The translations under genes were made by a program, and so were the position numbers. From Bilabrum cf. latius (taxonomy: Eukaryota > Bigyra: Bicosoecida > Bigyra > Bicosoecida), in contig OZ237742.1 of assembly GCA_965178125.1 (NCBI GenBank), positions 372,001-436,000 of the forward strand: DNA of 64,000 nt, written 5' to 3'. Shown here one piece after another: positions 59,401 to 64,000 of this stretch. Below the pieces are notes generated by a model. It was not told where the DNA came from, did not search any database, and saw nothing but the letters and a program-made list of their open reading frames with translations. How positions within the stretch are numbered: the stretch's first letter is position 1; every line of letters begins with the position of its first letter.

Positions 59401-60749
59401 CAGACAGTGCCGCGAGGCGGCTCTTTTTCTGGGATGATGACGACGACAGCGACGATTTCCTGTCTTCTGCTGTGTCGCAGGTCTCGTCCGAGATGGTGGA
59501 CTCTGTTCTGGCTGGCGTGCACTCGGAGGTGGTCAGTGCTCTGGGACTAGACCCGCTGCAGGTCATTCCAGAGAGCGTGCAGGACTGGTTCATGGACGAG
59601 ATCGGTCTCGGCGGGCGGCGGGTGCTCCGTCGGAACCGCGCCACGTTCAACGCGAGGGTGCAGTCGCGGCAGGCTGCCTCTGTCATCAAGGGCAAAGATG
59701 GATCTGCTGCCGAGAAACTGGGGCTCTCCGGCAAGGTGGGTGGCATGGTGAACTCGCGTTTCAGCCGGCGCGTGCTCTAGCAGTCAAGTGGTAGTGAGGG
59801 GGACGCTGTCAATGCCATTGATGAGTTTGTCCGACAAGCGGGCGACCCGGAGTCCACTCTCCGAACGCGCGGCACGTTCCTTCCTGGCATGAGCGGGAAC
59901 ATTTCGTTCGCGATCAGATCGGGCGTATCGGGCGAGGTGGAACGCGTGGTTGTGGTGCCAGTGCAGCCTGCAGTCCAGCGGCTAGATGATGCTGGCAGCG
60001 ATGGCGGGTCGACTGACGGAGGATCCACTGACGGAGGATCCACTGACGGAGGATCCACTGACGGAGGATCCACTGACGGAGGATCCACTGACGGCGGGTC
60101 GATTGACGGCGGGTCGACTGACGGAGGATACACTGACGGAGGATCCACTGACGGAGGATCCACTGACGGAGGATCCACTGACGGCGGGTCGATTGACGGC
60201 GGGTCGACTGACGGAGGATCCACCAATGACACCATTGGTGACAGCAATAGCGGCAGCCTGGATCAAGACAGCCCAGGCGACAACAACGAGTCCGGAGACC
60301 CTGGCACTGGGCTTACCATCGCAGTCGGCGCGGCCGTGGTGTGCGGTGTGGCCGCACTGGCCCTGGGTGCCCTCTTCTTCATGCAGAGCCGGCAGATGGG
60401 ACCCTTTGCACCGCGCCGAGCGGTGCAGAACAACCCGATGGAGTTCGGGTACAGGTCCAAGGGCCACGGGCTCGGTGGCCCGCAGGTCGGTGCAGGGGGC
60501 ATGCCGACCGCACCCAACTTGAAGGGCCTGTCGCACGGGCCTGGCGCATCCACGGCTCCGTCCATCGCGGCCCCTGACGGTCGTATGCAGCAGATTCGAG
60601 ACGCTAATCAGAGGGGCATCCAGCCCGCCCTCCGTGACGATGGGCACGCGTCTGTGAACCCGCTGGCGATGGCTCACTCGCCTGCTCTCGCTCGCCAAGC
60701 GGCCAGCGATGAGTCGGAACACTCTGGCTCGAATGCAAGCGCCGTCTGA
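50407..60749 (+). CDS. Giant type I membrane protein with thrombospondin type 1 and EGF domains
   Basis: Three exons (50407-50528, 50612-51934, 52055-60749) join in frame across 83- and 120-bp GT-AG introns (donors GTGAGA) to give 3,379 aa ending in TGA, with about 12 TAG codons. A signal peptide (MKALSAICLLAHATYALSA) leads a unique N-terminal half with beta-rich segments. Around 55080-55440 is a pre-peptidase C-terminal-like fold (TTYFRVRLPG, GDADIFIKPG, AEFRISVTP). Thrombospondin type 1 repeats include YPWSQCSKRCEGGTQWR, DEWSPCSRECGGGIRRR, SEWGPWSECDKICRPGRQ and GDWGKCSTACGGGLQPR. An EGF domain (VECQNGGFCVFGQCMCPPGY) lies between the last two. A Gly-Ser-Thr-Asp repeat stalk precedes one transmembrane helix (TIAVGAAVVCGVAALALGAL, near 60316) and a roughly 110-residue tail. 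TSP1 repeats bind glycans and proteins; adhesion is inferred. It is divergent from the other giant gene. Confidence 0.9.
59998..60225 (+). repeat. In-frame 15-bp minisatellite coding Gly-Gly-Ser-Thr-Asp
   Basis: About fifteen copies of a 15-bp unit (GGATCCACTGACGGA and GGGTCGACTGACGGC variants) code GGSTD, with GGSID and GGYTD variants, forming a flexible juxtamembrane stalk of the TSP1 protein. The two codon variants recur in blocks, which indicates block duplication. Confidence 0.93.
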
Positions 60750-61078
60750 ATTCGCCCTTTTGCATTGGGCGTCTTTGTGCAGTGCTTTACTCTCAAAACT
60801 TGCATGTTTGCTTCGCTTTCTCTTACCACCGCGTATGCACCTCAGGCCACACTGTGCCCGGTCACCCTTGCCGTCCGTCATCAAAACGGTTTCGCCAGTG
60901 GACTCGTCACACCTCGTACCACCGCGGAAGTTCCTCGAAAAGGCACAATTTCCTCGAAATGCCTGGAAAATCAGGAGGTTATGGAGCAGTTGGTGATCCT
61001 CGATTATAGTATAGAGTGAAAGAATAGCTTGATATTTTCCAGAAGGCAAAAGGTCCGTTCCTTCCTTCTCCAGATACA
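60750..61078. other. Intergenic region upstream of the NVL-type ATPase
   Basis: This 329-bp stretch lies between two genes on the same strand. A pyrimidine-rich CCTTCCTTCTCCAG at about 61060-61073 looks like a 3' splice site six bases before the proposed NVL start, so an upstream exon (coding or 5' UTR) may lie here. Short open frames do not show a clear match to the NVL N-terminus. Confidence 0.45.
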
Positions 61079-63988
61079 ATGATTGATATGCTGCGGCAGG
61101 AGTACCCGGACTACAAGAACAGAAAAATCCCTCGCAAGGTCGTTGATAAAGCACTTGGGCATGCATCTAGATAGGTATCCGGAGAGCCTTCAAGGAAGCT
61201 ACCTGCTCAGCCAAGACGCGTCAAAGCCTCCAACTTTGATAGAGATGCAACTGCTGGTATGCAGGAGCCAGAGGATATTGCAAACCCACCTGACAAGCCG
61301 AATGGGGGGAAAGCCAAGCCATACAACCCCATGCCCGGTGCACCACGACCGAAAGCCGCTGACGACGCAGGACAGGCCGGAAACAGGGCACTTGCCGATG
61401 GTACCTCTCGCCGCAAGCGTAAGGCAAGTCAGTTGCTGCGAAAGGGGGGTAAGCGACGACGAAAATCGGGCCAGAATAGTAAGGGTGGCGCAGAGTACTC
61501 GTCATCTAGCTCTAGTGACGATGATAGCGATGCAGAAGGGGGAAATCAAGGTGACAGCGGAACGTCCAGCTTCAAGGAGGTTTTGGGGGCCTCGGAGCGG
61601 CCAGCAACGCGGTACTCTGACCTTGGCGGCATCGAAGGCGTGCTGTATGCAGTCCGAGAATTGATTGAGTATCCCTTGACTCACCCCGAGGTGTACGCTC
61701 ACATCGGGGTCGATCCCCCGAGGGGCGTGCTGCTCCACGGACCGCCCGGATGTGGCAAGACCTTGCTGGCGCACGCAATCGCGGGTGAGCTGGGCGTGTC
61801 GTTCTTCCGCGTGTCGGCTCCTGAGATCACCTCCGGTGTGGTGGGGGCAGCTGAGAAGAAGATTCGGTCCATATTCGAGTCGGCGAGGCAGGCCGCCCCC
61901 TCGCTCGTGTTCATTGACGAGATCGATGCGATCGCGCCCAAGCTGGAGGCAGGCTCCAGGGGCATGGAGCGAAGGGTCGTGGCCCAGCTGCTCACTGCCA
62001 TTGATAGGCTGGGAGATCCTGAGCCGGACGCAGGCGAGGTCGGAGGAGTCCAAGAGGAGAAGGGAGCGCAAGCTACTGGGAGTGTCTAGGCTGGCACACC
62101 AGCGAGCGGGGCTGGGGCCGGTGCAGCGGCAATGCAAGACGGTGACGATGCAGTAGATACCGCAACAGGTATAGAACCCAGTACGGCAGACGCGCCTAGA
62201 CTCAGACCGGCCGTGGTGGTACTGGGAGCCACATCCAAGCCGGAGAACATCGACCCGGGTCTCAGGCGATCGGGCAGATTCGACAGAGAGGTTGGGCTGG
62301 GCATTCCAGACGAGAAGGCGCGGGCGCACATCCTGCGGCGACTCACGCGAGGGATGAAGCTATCTGAAGAAATCAATGTTGAAGACATTGCTAGGCGGTC
62401 GCCTGGATACGTTGGAGCTGACCTCGCTGCGCTGACCAAGGAGGCCGCAGTGTGCGCGGTGCACCGCGTGTTCGGAAAGGTAGTGGCGGGATCTGGACTG
62501 GGCTCGGCGGCTGCGATCAAGCCTCCAGTGGCTAGCAGTTTGCCAGGCATCGCTGCATCTGGCATGTCTTCGGCGCTGTCCGCATCTGCTGCGGCCACAT
62601 CCTCTTCGACCTCGTCTTCCTCCTCGTCCAGCGCTGCAGCGGGCACGACTTCAAGTCAGCGCACGGAGGAGAGCTTCTCCAAGTTCGAGAGGGAGAGCAA
62701 ATACTTACGTGAGATGGGCCCGCTCGGCCATGGGCTGCTGGACGAGCTCAAGGTTACGATATCCGATTTCGAAGAGGCACTCAAGAAGGTGCAGCCGTCG
62801 GCCACACGGGAAGGCTTCGCCACGGTGCCCAAGGTGACGTGGGACGATGTTGGCGCCCTGCAGAACATCCGAGACGAGCTGCGTCTGTCGATCTTAGAGC
62901 CGATTAGGAACCCAGAGGCCTATCAGGACCTCGGCATGCTGGCATCGGCTGGCCTTCTGTTGTTTGGCCCCCCCGGGTGCGGCAAGACTCTGCTGGCCAA
63001 GGCGATCGCGAATTAGAGCGGGGCCAACTTCATTTCCGTCAAGGGCCCCGAGCTGCTTGATAAATACGTGGGAGAATCCGAGCGCGCGGTGCGGCAGGTT
63101 TTCTCCAGGGCCAACGCGTCGGCGCCATGCGTCGTTTTCTTTGACGAGATTGACGCGTTGGCGCCCCGCCGCGGTGGCTCTGGCTCCGGGAATGCCGTGA
63201 CTGATCGGGTTGTAAACTAGCTGCTCACCGAGCTGGATGGCATGGACGTACGACGAGACGTCTTCATCATCGCTGCAACCAACCGACCCGACATCATCGA
63301 CAAGGCCATGCTTCGGCCGGGGCGCCTGGACAAGTTGTTGTACGTGCCTCTGCCCACTGCCAGCGACAGGGCGGCCATCCTGGAGACTCACACCCGCAAG
63401 GTTCCGATGGGCACCGACGTGGACGTGCACAAGCTCGCTCACGATCCTCGCTGCGAAGGATTCTCAGGTGCAGACCTTGCGGGCCTGGTGCGCGAGTCGG
63501 CCATGGAATCTCTTAGAGAGCGGTTGGGTATGGAGCCGAGGGCGGTCGCAGAGAAGAGGATGGCGTCTGCTCCTCGAGGAGTTGGAACAGGTGCGATTGC
63601 AGCGCCAGCGACTGCCGTAGCTTCTACATCCTCGTCGTCTGGTGCTTCAACCGTTGATGTACCAGCCACGCCAGGGGGGACCAAAGCATCCGTCTGTGCC
63701 CGGCACTTCGACGCTGCGTTCGACAAGGTAAGGCCGTCGGTGTCTCGAGCGGACCAGCGGATGTACGAGAGGATCAGGGCCTCCGTGCACGGCCTGAGCG
63801 GGGCAAAGGGCAAGGCTGCGCGAGTGGCAGAAGCAGCCGCGGCCGTAATCAAGGCCTAGAGCAAGGCTGGTCCGGGGGACTCTGGGTCTGAGGCGAGCGC
63901 TGGCGCATCAGGCAGTGCAGCTGACAAGACTGGAGTCAGTGGCTCGTCCGCAGCACCAGTTGGTGCCGGGCCGATGGACGCTGACTGA
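61079..63988 (+). CDS. NVL: NVL/Rix7-type double AAA ATPase (ribosome biogenesis)
   Basis: NVL/Rix7 is a nucleolar hexameric unfoldase that remodels pre-60S ribosomes. The frame is continuous from ATG 61079 to TGA 63986-63988 (969 aa) with TAGs at about 61172, 62087, 63014, 63218 and 63857. The N-terminus ([19 protein letters not shown]) looks like the end of the NVL winged-helix domain; an upstream exon may supply the rest. A basic, acidic-Ser linker ([24 protein letters not shown]) follows. AAA1 has [29 protein letters not shown] and the [20 protein letters not shown]2 has [48 protein letters not shown] and [40 protein letters not shown], the NVL-specific inter-domain stretch, separates this from Cdc48. 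The C-terminal [16 protein letters not shown] is also NVL-like. AAA1 contains a low-complexity insertion. Confidence 0.95.
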
Positions 63989-64000
63989 TCTGGGGACGCA

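Noticed and set aside
1686-63988. Widespread pseudogenes broken by TAG
   Set aside because: Frames on both sides of each TAG are the same, conservation continues across it, and no TAA or TGA breaks occur, which fits recoding rather than decay.
1-64000. TAG decoded as leucine, pyrrolysine or selenocysteine
   Set aside because: Conserved positions point to Gln. Selenocysteine uses UGA, which is the normal stop here. Pyrrolysine use is limited and has no support.
1-64000. TAA also reassigned to Gln, as in ciliate-type codes
   Set aside because: I found no in-frame TAA inside the genes traced, and CYP51 ends at TAA.

Overview
The window is nuclear DNA from a GC-rich, gene-dense unicellular eukaryote. 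It carries short GT-AG spliceosomal introns (roughly 80-200 bp), a presequence-bearing Twinkle helicase, CYP51, a multidomain acetyl-CoA carboxylase, NVL, a phospholipase B-like enzyme and very large secreted type I membrane proteins with EGF and thrombospondin modules. The lineage cannot be fixed from sequence alone.

The key to the window is its genetic code. Read with the standard code almost every gene is broken by TAG. Read with TAG as sense, each broken gene becomes one continuous frame. I count about 65 in-frame TAG codons spread over 14 to 15 of the genes. Where a family is well conserved the TAG sits where glutamine is expected (NVL at 63218-63220, Twinkle at 2805-2807, the UNC93-like transporter at 25080-25082). 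TGA ends 13 of the 14 complete genes and TAA ends one (CYP51). The code inferred is UAG = Gln, with UGA and UAA as stops. All gene models below use it.

Layout: 1-1213 (-) secreted RCC1-repeat protein, cut by the window edge; 1686-4907 (+) Twinkle; 5122-5412 (-) LYR-motif protein; 5970-13193 (+) giant IQ-motif protein; 13354-15110 (-) phospholipase B-like; 15235-17634 (+) HMG-box plus bromodomain protein; 17989-19803 (-) CYP51 and 19956-21784 (+) a second P450, sharing a 152-bp divergent promoter; 22320-23132 (-) cytochrome b561; 23493-25184 (-) UNC93-like transporter; 25409-34789 (+) acetyl-CoA carboxylase; 35172-37652 a tandem array of 146/148-bp units derived from a tRNA 3' half; 37652-37722 (-) tRNA-Arg(CCG); 37789-38926 (+) papain-family protease; 38971-39180 a 26-bp minisatellite; 39358-48774 (-) and 50407-60749 (+) two giant, divergently transcribed surface proteins of about 3,140 and 3,380 residues; 61079-63988 (+) NVL-type AAA ATPase.

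Most genes alternate strand, giving divergent pairs with short shared promoters and convergent pairs with short shared 3' regions. Some genes share themes (sterol/lipid metabolism: CYP51, P450, ACC, PLB-like; mitochondrial function: Twinkle, LYR protein; ribosome biogenesis: NVL; surface and secretion: RCC1 protein, protease, the two giants), but nothing suggests an operon-like unit.
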